A stretch of 64,000 nucleotides of DNA from Scleromitrula shiraiana (Eukaryota; Ascomycota; Leotiomycetes; Helotiales; Sclerotiniaceae). Both the position numbers and the translations under genes were made by a program. Positions 25,293-37,669 of the stretch are shown here, piece by piece (position 1 is the first letter of the stretch; each line of letters begins with the position of its first letter). A model generated the notes under the pieces. That model was not told the origin of the DNA. It did not search any database and saw nothing but the letters and a program-made list of their open reading frames with translations. Location of the stretch: the NCBI GenBank assembly GCA_028455995.1, contig JABELC010000002.1, positions 4,092,001 through 4,156,000 on the forward strand, in the 5' to 3' direction.

Positions 25293-26790
25293 TCAACCAC
25301 GCCTATTCTTACCCTTCTTCTTATCAATCTTCCTCTGTCTTTCCTCCTCCCTCTGCTCAGCCATCCTCTTCAAATGAGCTTCCAGTAACTTCTCCCCTTC
25401 CCTCCTCTCCTGCGCCAACCGGCTCGCCTCCTGATTCTCCTTCAACTTATTAATAGCCATATTCCTCGCATCTTGGTATCCCGACATGATAGACTTTAGC
25501 GTCCCATCCCAGAGTTGTTTCTTTACTGGCGTGGTCACAATCGTGGTGGGATTATTTGCCATTCTTAGTTTGGGGGGTTCGTAGGCGGGGGGTGCGGTTG
25601 GTAAGGGGGTCATGTTGGCCCAGGAGCGGAATGAGGGGTGACGGAAAATGGTTGCTTGGACGGCTGATAATAAACCGGATACGAAGAATGATATCTGGAC
25701 GGCGGCGGGCATGAATGCGGTGACTACAAGAGATATTCCCGGGAGACCCCACATCATCAATTTCTGCATTTGTGGTGCAAAATTATTTACTCCAGTTTCA
25801 CCACCTTTCTGATACTTTTGTTAGATTCCATTCTTTGGGGAATATAAAGGTATAATAACTCACTCTTAATACCAAATGTAAGATACCGGAAGTAGCAATT
25901 GGAAATATAAGAAGAGGATCTGGAATTGTGAGATTGTAAAACCATAAAATACCACCATCTAATAACCCAGGAATAGGTAAATCCGACATAGCCCTCAGAA
26001 GTTTCCAAGTACCAAATCCAATAAAAACTTGCAACAGAGGAGTAAACCCCTTCCAAAAAGATATCCCCGCTCTCTTGAAAATCCTTTGCAATTCCGCACG
26101 AGCTGCCATTACTGCCTGCGTATCTCTGTTTTTTTGTGCTGCCTTCATGTCAGCTTCGATAGATGCGGTAATGTGTTTTATAGCCGCCATTTTGGAGGCA
26201 TTCTCCGCAGCATCGAAGAATGGTTTTATTAAAACAAGTCGCCATGCAACAGCCGATAGAGCAATCGATACCCACCAGGGGGTTCCGGCAAGGACGTGGA
26301 TATGTTCGAGCGTCCATTCTACGACGGATGTAGGTCCCCAACCGTACTCTAGTCCGAGTTCTTTTAAATATCCAATACGCTCGGGAATACTAAGAAGATC
26401 GGATTGATAATCTGTGACACTATCGAGGGATGTGGATGTGAATGCGCTGTCCGGAGTAACGGAGGGGGGGTTTTCGACAGTTGGTATAGAAGCTGCGGGA
26501 GCTGTTGAGGCGAAACGTAGTGCGGCTCCATTTCGGATTATATGGTTTGCGTTGAACAATTGGGGTCGTGCAATGGACTTAGTGAGTGATGCATCATTTC
26601 TAGAAAAAGATGTATTGCTTCGAAGGGATCGATTTATAGAGAACTATATGAGGAATGGTTAGGAAACATCTTTCAATTGGGAATTTTTGGAGGTTTTCTG
26701 AAATACCTGTCTAATAGTAGATGAGTCTATCCTTCTTATATTTAATCCTACGGTATGGATTGACCCTCTCAACCCTCTGCTGGGTATCAT
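25293..26790 (-). CDS. OXA1: Mitochondrial inner-membrane insertase OXA1
   Basis: Three exons (26790-26707, 26643-25864, 25808-25293) join in phase 0 and give 459 residues. The start is set by a small first exon beginning MIPSRGLR, followed by an Arg/Ser-rich mitochondrial presequence; the large second exon alone has no in-frame ATG at its beginning. The Oxa1/YidC core has membrane segments around WWVSIALSAVAWRLVLI, PLLQVFIGFGTWKLL, PLLIFPIATSGILHLVL and ISLVVTAFMPAAVQISFF. The C-terminal matrix tail is strongly charged and predicted coiled coil (EERQRKIDKKKGKNRRG), as expected for the ribosome-binding tail of Oxa1. The protein inserts mitochondrially encoded subunits into the inner membrane. 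Confidence 0.93.
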
Positions 26791-27296
26791 TTTGTGTGGT
26801 TGATATCTATTACCTTCAATTCCGAATCGCAAAAATATTTTGGTGATGCTCAGAGGTTGCTTGCATAACTATTTATGCTAGGCTAACCATTTTAATTCAT
26901 CTGCATAAAAAGGTCCGAGGAACAAAATGAGGGACAAAAGTATAACAGTCACAACATCGAATATGAAGGAACGGGAACAATAATTCATAGTTCGTTGGAT
27001 ACAATTTGGTAATGTTCGTTGATTCATATTTTGTACCTACTGTTTACATAGTAGATATATATGCTGGGATTCAAATGCCAATCTACAATAGGTATCTCAA
27101 GCCCAGTATGCAAGCCTCCCCCACATCCCCGATCCCCCCTCCCCATACTCGAAAGGTTTCCCGGAGCTTTTTTCACGAGCTGAGAGCTTGTTTGGTATGC
27201 CTTCCTTTCAAGTGCCCCCCTCCCTTTATGTTCGATAGAGTTGAGTAAAACTCCCAAACGCCAATGTATTTTGATCCTTGCCATGTTGTAGTTCCT

Positions 27297-27842
27297 TCAT
27301 TCCAAGCTTGTGATATCAATCAATCCTCCCTCTCTCCTCTTTCTCTCTATTGGATCAGGTCTAACTTCAATCCCCGGTCCTATTGATCTTCGCGAATCTG
27401 GAAAGATCTATGGAATGAAATGATTAGCTTCAGTGTATGTAAACAAAAACCAGTCTAAAAGCCCCAATGGATTCCCAGGACCCGTGAGAGGAGAGTGTCC
27501 AGAAAAGAGGTACGAGGATGAAGCCCATTTGTTTCGCTCATATTTAAACTTCCAAAATATCCATACCTTTGTATTACTCCATCCAAGTCTAAAAGCAGCT
27601 TCATGTGCAAACAGCTCTCCAAATCCTAACATAAGTCCATTGACAAACGGCAAGAACAAGTTGATAGCGGCTCCTCTAAGTATACCCCAGATTGTAGGAG
27701 GAGTGTACAGAATCATTTGAGGGGGATCAGAGGATGATGGCGGAGACGGTGATATATCTTCATGGCGGGAGTATTGCTCAGAATCAGAGGGGATGGTCAT
27801 TGCGGATTCGGAGAGGTTGTGAATTTGATCTTCGGATACCAT
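27297..27842 (-). CDS. MIM1: Mitochondrial outer-membrane import protein MIM1
   Basis: Two exons (27842-27567, 27407-27297) with a 159-bp GTATGG...TAG intron give 128 residues. The signature segment PPTIWGILRGAAINLFLPF followed by VNGLMLGFGELFAHEAAFRLGW is the single transmembrane region of the Mim1/Tom13 family. The second exon supplies the conserved short tail (IFPDSRRSIGPGIEV). The N-terminus is Ser/Pro-rich and cytosolic. Mim1 inserts alpha-helical outer-membrane proteins and assembles the TOM complex. OXA1 lies on the same strand ~500 bp downstream. Confidence 0.92.
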
Positions 27843-28390
27843 CTTGAATCACCTTGTATTATGTTTCCTTTTCTTTTGAAGTAATATCTTATGAAAAGCA
27901 AAACAAAGGAGATATGAGGAGAGTATATGATATGTACAAGTTGGGTAGAATGTAGAATGTAGAATGTTATCAATGAATGGAGATTTGATAATTCTAAAGG
28001 ATTATAATTATTCCGATGCCGAGCCTTACAATTCAGCCCAGCTCGCTCCTCATTTATTAATTATTAGAGCTTTGATCAATTATTTGATTAGTAACATCCC
28101 ACTTCATCCACTCACTCTCAATCAGCGTCAATCCAACAGCCGCCCCCCAGTAGTAAGGACCGAAGCTTTCAGGCATAATTTCAGCCCCACCATTACATCT
28201 AGTAGGTTGAGTTGGATAGTCCTGATGTAAACTAGAAGGTTGCCTCATACATTAAACAAAAATATATCTTCAATTTTTATTTCAAAGAAAAGCAGATAGA
28301 ACTACAACATTGTATATTCTTGATAGAATAATCTCTTAATACCTTACTACCCCCCTCCATTTCCCCAAAAAGACTTAGAGAAACTCAATC

Positions 28391-29787
28391 ATGGCTGAGA
28401 ATCAAGATCAAATGATCTCACAGTTCTGTGAACTGACAAGTGCTTCCCCAGAAGAGGTGAGTTTTAAGCTCTAACATTAATATCATTTTGCTGCAAAACT
28501 CAATCAATTTTCATTACTCTAACAACTTATTCTCACCATTTATAGGCTCAACAGTTCCTTACGGCAAACAATTGGGATGTTCAAGGAGCAGTAACGGAAT
28601 ATTATACCTCACAAGAAGAAGCCATGGCCGGAGCAGATGTGGGCGAAAGCCAACCCGACGAACCCCCAAATTACATAGGACCTCGAACACTTGACGGCAG
28701 ACCTGCTCCAGCTTCCGAAGCCCCCAGATCTCAATCAAATTCAAAGAAACCTGCTGGTGCTTCTAGAGGAGGTGTCGCAACTCTTGGGTCGTTGAATCAA
28801 TCCTCTTCTGGTCAAGGTCGTGCACATGTCTCTGATGATGATTCTGAAGATGAAGATTATCAACCTGAAGGCGAACCAAGAGATCTTTTTGCTGGCGGAG
28901 AAAAGTCTGGATTAGCAGTCCAAGATCCATCATCGAATAGGAATGATCCAAGAAAGGTTGTTAGTGATATTCTGAAGAAGGCTAAAGCGTAAGTTTCTCT
29001 TGTTTGCGTATCCTATTGTGTTATCATTAATGTGCTAATCCTCCACAGAAATGCTGCAAGACCTGGTGGAGAACCTTCCCCAGCTGGTCCATCTCGATTC
29101 CGTGGCAGTGGTCAAACCCTTGGTGGTGATGATGCTCCTTCTCAAGTCGTTCCTGCTCCTCACTCAGCTCAACCCGATCAAGGTCCCACCCAAACTCGCA
29201 TTCTACATCTTTGGTCCGAAGGTTTCAGTATTGAGGATGGCCCACTTCGTCGTTTCGATGATCCACAACACGCCGCCGATTTACAAATGATTCGTGGTGG
29301 TCGTGCACCACTTCATCTCATGGGTGTTAGACCAGATCAGCCAGTTGATGTACAATTGATGAAGCATGATGGCCCATACACGCCCCCCCCTAAGGTTTAC
29401 AAACCATTTGGCGGAGCAGGTCAACGACTTGGTAGCCCAACACCTGGGGAATCTACTACTACAACCTCTACCTCAACGCCCACTGCCGCTGCACCTCCAA
29501 CTTCTTCTTCGGCAAGTGCGCCGGAAATGGAAATCGATTCGGCACAACCAACTCTCACTCTTCGGATTCAGCTAGCTAATGGTACACGTCTCCCTGCTCG
29601 ATTCAATACAAATCACACCATTGGTGATGTTTATGGCTTCATTTCTCGCGCATATCCAAGTAGTGATGATCGCGCTTGGATTTTGGCTACTACCTTCCCT
29701 AACAAGGACCATACCGACAAGAGCCAAGTCTTGGGAGATATGCCAGAATTTAAGAGGGGAGGAACCGCAGTACAGAAGTGGGTATGA
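28391..29787 (+). CDS. SHP1: UBA-SEP-UBX protein, Cdc48 cofactor Shp1/p47
   Basis: Three exons (28391-28456, 28546-28988, 29049-29787) give 415 residues. The UBA domain is at the N-terminus (ISQFCELTSAS...AQQFLTANNWDVQGAVTEYY). An acidic, Ser-rich linker follows, then a SEP domain (LHLWSEGFSIEDGPLRRFDD ... GRAPLHLMGV) and a C-terminal UBX domain (LTLRIQLANGTRLPARFN ... ends EFKRGGTAVQKWV). This is the complete p47 architecture. The family recruits Cdc48/p97 to ubiquitinated substrates in membrane fusion, proteasomal degradation and phosphatase regulation. The linker before UBX is rich in Thr/Pro/Ala. All frames are intact. Confidence 0.95.
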
Positions 29788-30614
29788 GTAGGGCGCTTTT
29801 GAGAATATCAACAGAAATGATGTGAAATGAACGTTTGGGCAATACGATTTGTCAATGATATGATAGCATTCCAAAGAAACAGCAATATTGGCGTCAAGGG
29901 AATCTGGGATACTATTGCATGGGTTTCGGGCCTAAACGGCTGATAGAACGAATAAAAAATAAATCTCAATCGATGCAGGTACATATCAGTGGTAGGACAA
30001 ATTCAAGTGCCTATTTTGAGCTGGGTAACTACATAGTCAAGTCAGTATGCTACCAGGAGATTTTCGGCCAAGATTATTTTTTATTTTTTCCGCATTACAA
30101 CAAATCCATATCCAAGAAGATTTTTCTCATCAATGTGATATCTTTACAGTAAATCTTATGAACATACTTCCTTTATCTTTCTTGGATTTCACTTGGCAAC
30201 ACAAGCAAGCTTCTTATTCCAGTACCGCTTCTCCAACTTTTCTTGAATACATTGTTCCTAAATGCGGGGTGAAAGTTCATCCGAGATATCAACCAATAAA
30301 TTTTGTCCATTTTATGGAAATATGCCGTGCAATTGTTGGATATCAGCGGTACAACAATGCCAATACATCAATCAAGTCTCTGCTTGATTGATGCGATAGG
30401 TAGTTTTCATGATATACAACTGGGGTATTTGCATCAATATAAGTACATTTCATGTGAAATGGTATCTTTGTAGCTAAGCTGAGGTTTCGGCTGTACACAT
30501 TATCGGTAACTTTATGCAGTGCTCTACCTATCCAATATGTGCCTAAATGGTGCCTCTCCCAACTGTCGAGTTCAACCCAACATTACGTTCTGAACTGATA
30601 TTGAAAACGACAAA
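29788..30614. other. Intergenic region
   Basis: No supported gene. An open frame at 30047-30391 (114 codons) has no recognisable domain and no promoter or splice support. Confidence 0.45.
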
Positions 30615-32850
30615 ATGTTGTTCACGTCGGGGTTGTCATTATCGTTGTTCTTGTTAGGAGTGTCAAGCAGTCCCATTGCTGTACGATCTCCTTATGCATT
30701 GAAGGAATCGCATTATGTTCCGAGGAAATGGTCAAGAGTGGGGCCTGCTACAGGTGATCATATTTTCACTTTACAAATTGGATTGAAACAGGACCGATTT
30801 AGAATTGGAAGATACTCTGTGGGAAGGTAATCATCTCTACCACTGTTGGAGTTCCGGGTTCTGCTGGAGCGTGCTTGCTAACTATTCAATCTAGTCTCTG
30901 ATCCAAAACATCATCGATATGGTCAACATTCGACTTCAAGCGAAGTTGATGAGCTTGTGAAGCCCTCGCAAGGTTCTCTGGAGCTAGGTCATCAATGGCT
31001 GTCAGATAATGGTATTGACGGTGCCAAACTTGATTACAGCCGCGCAAAGAACTGAATCAAAGTGTCACTACCCGTCAAGCAAGTAGAATCTCTGCTTGAT
31101 ACTAAATTCTCCGTCTTCAAGCATGCAGAGACCGACGATGTACTCGTCCGAACCCCAAACTGGTCTTTGCCACCACATTTACATTCCCACATCGAAGTAA
31201 TCCAACCCACAAACTCATTTTTCCGTCCCAAGGGTCTTCACACTGACCATAAAATCGTCGATGACGTCGATCTCAACCAACTATCTCACGCCCAATCATT
31301 TTCTATAAGCGCCAGCCCAAATTTAAGCGATGTCTGCGTCATGGGTGCAGTGAGCCCTCTCTGCCTCCGCTTTCTCTATGGCACCCTATCCTACACCCCC
31401 CAAGCCCTCGACCGCAACCGCGTGGCCTTCACCAACTACCTAAACTAAACAGCCAACCGTTCCGACGTCTCCATCTTTCTCCAAAACTATTATTCCGAAG
31501 CCGTTGTCTCCGCCTCAACATTCAACTTCGAAATAATCAATAATGGGGACAATCAGCAGACTCCTAATACACCGGAACACGGCGGTAAGGATTTAGAGGG
31601 AAAATTAAATGCGGAGACTATATTGGGGATTTCGTGGCCGACTAATTTGACGGCTTACAATACCGGGGGAAGTCCGCCGTTTAAACCGGATGAGCATACC
31701 ACGACGAATACTAATGAACCTTATTTGCCTTAGTAGGATTATATGTTGGCTAAGAAGCAAGGGGATTTACCTGGTGTATGTTGTCATTTTATCTACTCCC
31801 CTCTTCTCTTATTTCCACTTTATGTTTAAATCAAAGAGCAGCGCAGTACTGATACTAGTAAGTAATCTCAACTTCTTACAGAGATGACGAACAAACAGTT
31901 CGACCATCCTACGCACGCGCTGCATGCAATGGATTTTCTGAACTTGTTGTTGAGGAACTTCAGTCCTCTTCTCATCAGGTGATAGTGGTGTTGGTCCAGT
32001 CGGTGATTGTATCAGCAACGATGGAAAAAAACACCAGCATGTCCATTCCTTCATTCCCGGCTAGTTGTCCATACGTAAGTTTCTTCGTCCCTTTCCATAT
32101 TAAATCAAATGAAATCAAGCCACACACTAACCCCCAAACCAGGTAACAACCATAGGAGCAACCATGTCCTTCTTCCCCGAAGGTAGCGCCTACAACCCCA
32201 ACAATAGATATGCCTCCGGCTCAGGATTCAGTAATTATTTCACGCGTCCGAAGTATCAAGAGGGTGTTGTGAAGAAATATCTTAATGAGATTGGCGATTT
32301 GTATAAGGGTTTTTATAATAAGAATGGCAGGGCTTATCCAGATATCAGTGCGCAGGGATATCATTATTTGACTATTTGGGGCTGGAGAATTGCAATCTTG
32401 GATGGGACTAGTGCTAGTAAGTTACTTCTTCCTATATACTTTCTCATATTTATATATCTGAAACATTTGAAGAATGAAGAGACAAGAAAATACACATACT
32501 AACGAAATAATAAGGCTCCCCAGCAGCAGCAGCCATCCTCTCCCTAGTAAACGACGCACTCCTCGCAGCGGGCAAACCCATCCTCGGATTCCTCAACCCC
32601 TGGATTTACGATGAATGTTACAAAGCTTTCACGGATGTGGTTAATGGCACCGCTATCGGATGAGGCGTTGATGGGTTCCCTACTGCGGCTGGTTGGGATC
32701 CTGCTACTGGGTTTGGTACTGCGGTGAGTTGTTTATTTTCCTGTCTCTTTTATGATTGGTGGGGGGTTGAGATTTGGGTTGGGGCTAATGTGGGTTTGAA
32801 CTTAGTATTTCCCTAAGGTTAAGGATGCTGTGTTGAGGAGTCACAAATAG
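30615..32850 (+). pseudogene. Sedolisin (S53, tripeptidyl-peptidase-like) pseudogene
   Basis: The sequence follows a secreted S53 pre-proprotease from signal peptide (MLFTSGLSLSLFLLGVSSS) through the pro-domain (KWSRVGPATGDHIFTLQIGL, HHRYGQH, DELVKPS) to the catalytic domain (LGISWPTNLTAYNTGGSPPF, RPTYARAACNGFSE, DISAQGYHYL, GTSAS with the next exon continuing SPAAAAILSL) and the C-terminal calcium-site region (GWDPATGFGT). It is broken by a frameshift near 30800, TGA at 31053-31055, TAA at 31446-31448, TAG TAG at 31732-31737, a further frame change between the last two, and a TGA in GTAIG*GVDGF near 32660. The catalytic Glu is kept (LEGKLN) but the Asp of the Glu/Asp/Ser triad aligns to Asn. 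The gene is inactive. Confidence 0.85.
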
Positions 32851-33102
32851 ATTGGTGGTCTACATTTTATGTGCAGCGGAATAGAAGAGGACATTTTATA
32901 TAATATGGCTTTTTGCTGTCGAGATTTACACTCTATGTGAAATGTTCATGTTTGATGGAAACAGTTTGGATTAAAGACTAAACTTGCGTTGATGTACAAT
33001 AGTATGCAGATACTTGATTAGAGATGCAAACAGAAGGAAGATGAAGAGAAATAAAAAGTTACCATCCAGCAGATAATTCATGGCCTAACTACTTAGACTT
33101 CT

Positions 33103-35295
33103 TCAAGTAAAAATAGCATATAACTGAGGAGCCGCCGTACCACTACCGCCAGTAAGAGTAAGGTAATTACTTTGCGATTCAAGACCCACAAAGCTGTAAC
33201 CATTTTCGCCCCGACAGGTTAATGGGTAACCGCCCACATTAGAATCAAGCGCTGAAAGGGAACATAGAACTTTGTCAAAACTGACGGAAAATGCTACAGT
33301 GTCAAAAAATATATATGGATAACCCCCATCTTGACTTCCCTGTCGATCCCCATCAGCTGTGTAAATAAACCCGTTGGCTAATTTGAACGATTGTGCTCCC
33401 GAAGATCCGGATTGAAGTTGCGATATAGTATAAGCTCCCAAATCGGTCAATCGCACATATTGTGATTTTGATGCTCCAGATGCGATTAAGAAGTTGCCAG
33501 TCGGTTTTGGTGCCACAGTGCTGGTTATTGTTTGGGTGACAGTGGTAGGTGCGGCGGTTGTGGTTGTGGTGATCGTCGCGCTTATGGTGGGCTTGGTCGC
33601 TTGTAGTGAACAGGCTGATGTAATGATAACTCCGGGGTATTTGGTCAGACCTGCAGGAGTTGCGGCTGCGGCTGCGGCCGGTGCTTGGGGTTGTGCGCTA
33701 CGTTTTGCTGGAGCGTTGGTAGTGCTCGTCGATATGATTACGCGGGCTAATGCTGCGGAACCATTGATGGTTGTGGTCACTGGTGCTGGTGTAACATCTG
33801 GGCTATCTCTCTTTGCAACCGCAGATGTAACTGTGACTGTTACCGTAACGGTGGTCGTTGGTGTGGTAGTAGTTGTGGCAGTAACAGTTCCAGAGGTATA
33901 CCCAAGAAGAGTGGTACAATATGGTTGGAGCGAAGAGTACGAGATTTCAACTGAAGCCTGAGCAACGGCGCATGCCTTATCTGGTTGATTACTGGCACCA
34001 TTCTTGGTGTAAGTGAAAGATTGTTGAATCTTATAAACATCATTACCACGAGTTTGACCGGTGTTTGTTGCGTAACTTGAATCCCAAGGCTCGGAGTAGA
34101 TGGCACAGTATTGACCTTGCATGTTGGATGGGGTGTTGATATAAGTGAGATATGTGTTGAAGAACACGCATTTCTTTACCGGACTTCCATCGCTAGGAGG
34201 ATGCTCGATGTTGTACTTGGTTTGTGCATCACAGTAAGCAGAGCAAAGAGATGCTTGGAAAGGTCCGGAGCTAAAGATAGTTGCTCCCATATATGTGTTG
34301 CATCTGTTCAAATAGTAAATTAGCAAATAGTCTGCTTATGTAAGAATAGCAGCGTCCATATAATTGATTAGAGCAATCAGATTCGGTTCAAAATAATTTA
34401 CTAACCCTAGAGCATCGTATGGAGCATTGATTGCTTTATCTCCAAGAAATTGAGCATTGCCATATCCTGAGATAGGAGCGATAGCAGAATTTGTATATCC
34501 GTTTGAGCCAGCAATGACCACCTGAAAGTCACTTCTGTATTGACCTTTGTTTGCGGCATTTTCAGTCGTAACAGGCCCTCCCCAGAAGACACACTTGATC
34601 ATAGTGTAAGATTTGGGATTTGTGCAGCCAGTACCAGGTTCCACACTTGGGTCTCGCTCGAAGTCTAGTACCACAATTAGTATGAACTTTTTGATATTGA
34701 CTTAACAATTTAGTGGACTTACAGATGTTGACAGCCATACATCCATTTATGGCGTTACACTTGCTAGCACAAAGATTTGAATCGTAAGAATCAAGGGTTG
34801 TGAATCCCATATATCCATAAGCACTATCAGATGTAAGCTGGTGCTTTTATTGTGGTCATGTGTTACTCACTTGCTTGATGCTTTCAAATCCTCAAAAGAC
34901 TTAACGTAACCAGATGGTACTGGAGCTTTAGTTGCTTGAGATGCAAAAGAAGGATTTGCCAAGAATGCCGATGCAGTATCTGGAGAGTAAGTTGGAGCGT
35001 CTTTTGCTCCAGTCGGTTGGGGATCACAAGCTTTACGCTTTTCGAGATCCCGAGCTACGATGTTTCCACCGGCAGCATCATCAATGGCAACTGATTGGGA
35101 AACCGCCGCAACACTCGCTGCTGCAATGGCAGTAGCGGGATCGTAAGCGATGGACTGAGCAGTTACGCCTACAGGAGGAGAGGACATAATAGGATTTGGT
35201 GCTGCATCAATCAGATCAAAATCAATGTTTTGAGGCATGGGAGATGAGAACGCCGCTCCCAAAAGGGCTGCAGCGGTGAGTAGGGTTGAACGCAT
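33103..35295 (-). CDS. Secreted fungal protein with Cys-rich PAN/apple-like modules
   Basis: Four exons (35295-34871, 34823-34723, 34664-34406, 34303-33103) give 661 residues; the third intron uses a GTTAGT donor. An N-terminal signal peptide (MRSTLLTAAALLGAAFSSP) is followed by a pro-region with a Lys-Arg site (ARDLEKRKACD) suitable for Kex2 cleavage. Two Cys-rich modules (NLCASKCNAINGCMAVNI ... CVFWGGPV and SLCSAYCDAQTKY ... CVFFNTYL) resemble PAN/apple-like folds. A long Thr/Val-rich linker with two more Lys-Arg sites (VAKRDS, PAKRSA) leads to a C-terminal domain (TGNFLIASGASKSQYVRL ... PQLYAIFT). The function is unknown; an extracellular or wall protein is inferred. Sparing of this gene contrasts with the dead protease next to it. 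Confidence 0.8.
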
Positions 35296-35385
35296 AATGA
35301 TTTGAACGATAGTGAAAATGTTCCAATGAGAGAGGAAGACTGATGAAGCAAGTTGAGGGCTCTAGATGAGGGAGGATGAGGCCTC

Positions 35386-35393
35386 ATATATAC
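35386..35393 (-). promoter_or_regulatory. TATA-like box of the secreted PAN-like gene
   Basis: TATATATG read on the minus strand, about 90 bp upstream of the start codon at 35295, in an otherwise GC-richer stretch. Position and sequence fit a TATA box; the transcription start is not known. Confidence 0.45.
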
Positions 35394-35395
35394 CC

Positions 35396-37669
35396 TGCCC
35401 CATCTCCTAGATATAGATGAAAAGTACTACCATCCATCGACATAAAATATTCCATGGGTTACTGCCTCGAGCTTGAATTTGTTCTAGGCGGACAATTCCG
35501 GTACCTCGTACTAGTCCTACTTTCGGATTAAGTTTACCAGTAGAATGGTACCTGGATATCTCTAGCTTGCCAACCAGCTGTGGGACCTTTTTCCCAATTC
35601 GAACATGAATATTGCATAAACATTATAGAAGAAGATTCTGCATTGTGACTTCTTAGAAAAGATCAAGAATTGGAGAACTTTTGACACTAGTGCCTCGTCT
35701 GGCGTATGATCGACATCTCATTATAGTAAAGTAAGGACCTTAAAGAATCACTAGAACATTTCATCCTTAGGGCTTGCCTTCCTTTGACATTGACAATTGT
35801 TGAGAGGCTGATTTGGGAACTCTAAGTATGCGGAGGAAGCTAGCATGTTTATTCTAGACTTTCAAAAATTTCAACCACGTGGTTATTTGCAGTCTAGAGC
35901 CAAGATTGTGTAGGTTTTGTTTAAACTTATGGGAAAATAGTTTCATTGGGCAATGAGGTGGTACCTGAGCCGTAATACTAGAGAACATGAGAGCTATTGT
36001 CCTCATGGTGTAGGGAGTGGAGTGGCGAAAGTAGACTAGTTAGATTAGTAATTGGGAGGACGGATTTTAGAGTCTGGATTCTTCTCTTTAGCCTAAACCA
36101 ATACAAATCACTTTTCCGGCCTAGTATCAGGATTAAATCCATATTTTCTTGGGGCAATTGGATGTTAGGAGTTGCTAGCTTAGCGTCTAAGATTTCAGAA
36201 GGGGCATCTTTTAGTGCAAAGTACTAGTATCAGGGCGCCATGCGGAGAACACCAAAAAAGTCTGTGGTACATTAGGCTCACCAAAGAAACAATAGTTTTC
36301 TTGCCAATGTATCTATGACAGTGAATATATTTCATGAATTTGAGCCACCGACATTGGCATTTATTGAGCGAGTTGATCTGAGGCGGTGAGAAAGGGTAGA
36401 TATAGCTCAGAGAATGTACGGAATACCAATCGCTGTTATTGGAGGCTAAGCATGTTAGCTGCATGATTATGCTCTATGACTTTTTATATCTTCTGCATAT
36501 TCGATAAAGATAGTATACTGTGCCAAGATAAATAGGTAGATTTATATCTTCACGTAAAATTCCAAAATGGTCTATGATAGATTAGTGATAGTGTATTGGA
36601 TGTCCTGATTCATTCACCACTTTCCAATTCAACAGACTCATATTATATTGTTCAATTTAATGATAAACAAATAGAACACGAAATTGCAGTTTCAATTTGG
36701 ATTTATACAATTAGAAAATTGTATAGTCTGACTTTGATGTTTACTATAAATTATAAACATCATGATATCCCGATTATTCAGCAGAAAGGTGGATGAACTA
36801 GCACCCGATGTTAGACCAGCACTCGGTGCTTATGAGAATATGCCGTACCAGTATGCAGGAAGAGCTAGAACCCTATTGCTTAAACATTTGGCTAATCTAG
36901 AAATGGTGTTTAGAAACGAGTCGACCGAACTCTAAGTTTGTTACATTCCGAATTTTTCAAGACGGAGATTACCCATCCATTTCTACATATTTACCACTAC
37001 TCTGGCTCGGAATCTTATTGATCGTGGGTCTGTAACTGAGAATTTAGCCCTCGAGGTTATTGATCGTTCTGGAATCTAGCTGTCACCTGTTTCAAAGTTG
37101 GATCTTACTTGGGATTTATAGAATCTATTTTATGGGTATTAATTACTTATTATACATGAAAAGTAAATGGTTGTAAAAACTAAAGAGGTCGTTCATGCTA
37201 TTATTCAAGGGATATGATTCTACTTAGGTATCTACACGCCACATGGTAGTTAAGCTAGACAAATCGGTGCATCTACAATAGAGGCATACATACTTACACT
37301 ACCTATTCTTCAATATATCACTGGCTATATTTACGAAAGCGACATGATGTGCACCTCTTTGACACTAACTAGAACAAATTGTCTTAGATAGAACTACAGC
37401 ACTCACTCGCGGCAATGCGGACCAACGAATTGCCAACCTTTCTCGATTATGTGGAGGCTAGAATGTAGATAGAAGTAGATGAAAAACTGGGGAAGTCATA
37501 CAGCTCAGGTAAGGTTATTTTTAGGGCGGTAGACAACTAACAAAGATGCCTAGTACGTGAATTGGTCAGTAATACGTGTTAATATTGTCACTTTTTCTAT
37601 ATCTACCATATTAAGTATCCACCCTAAACTACTTACCACAAGTCTATCGCTCAAACTTTAAAAGTCAAA
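35396..37669. other. 2.3-kb region without a supported gene
   Basis: Frames are short and unrecognised on both strands, and no repeat family was identified. The left end holds the secreted-protein promoter and the right end the upstream region of the HET pseudogene. An AT-rich segment spans about 36480-36780. Confidence 0.45.

Noticed and set aside
30047..30391. 114-codon plus-strand ORF downstream of SHP1
   Set aside because: No recognisable domain, no splice or promoter support, composition like surrounding non-coding DNA.
33494..33961. 155-codon antisense ORF, Val/Ala-rich
   Set aside because: Complement of the Thr/Val-rich linker of the secreted protein on the other strand.
35997..36464. 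Short ORFs on both strands in the gap before the HET pseudogene
   Set aside because: No domain, overlapping opposite frames, no splice or promoter signs.
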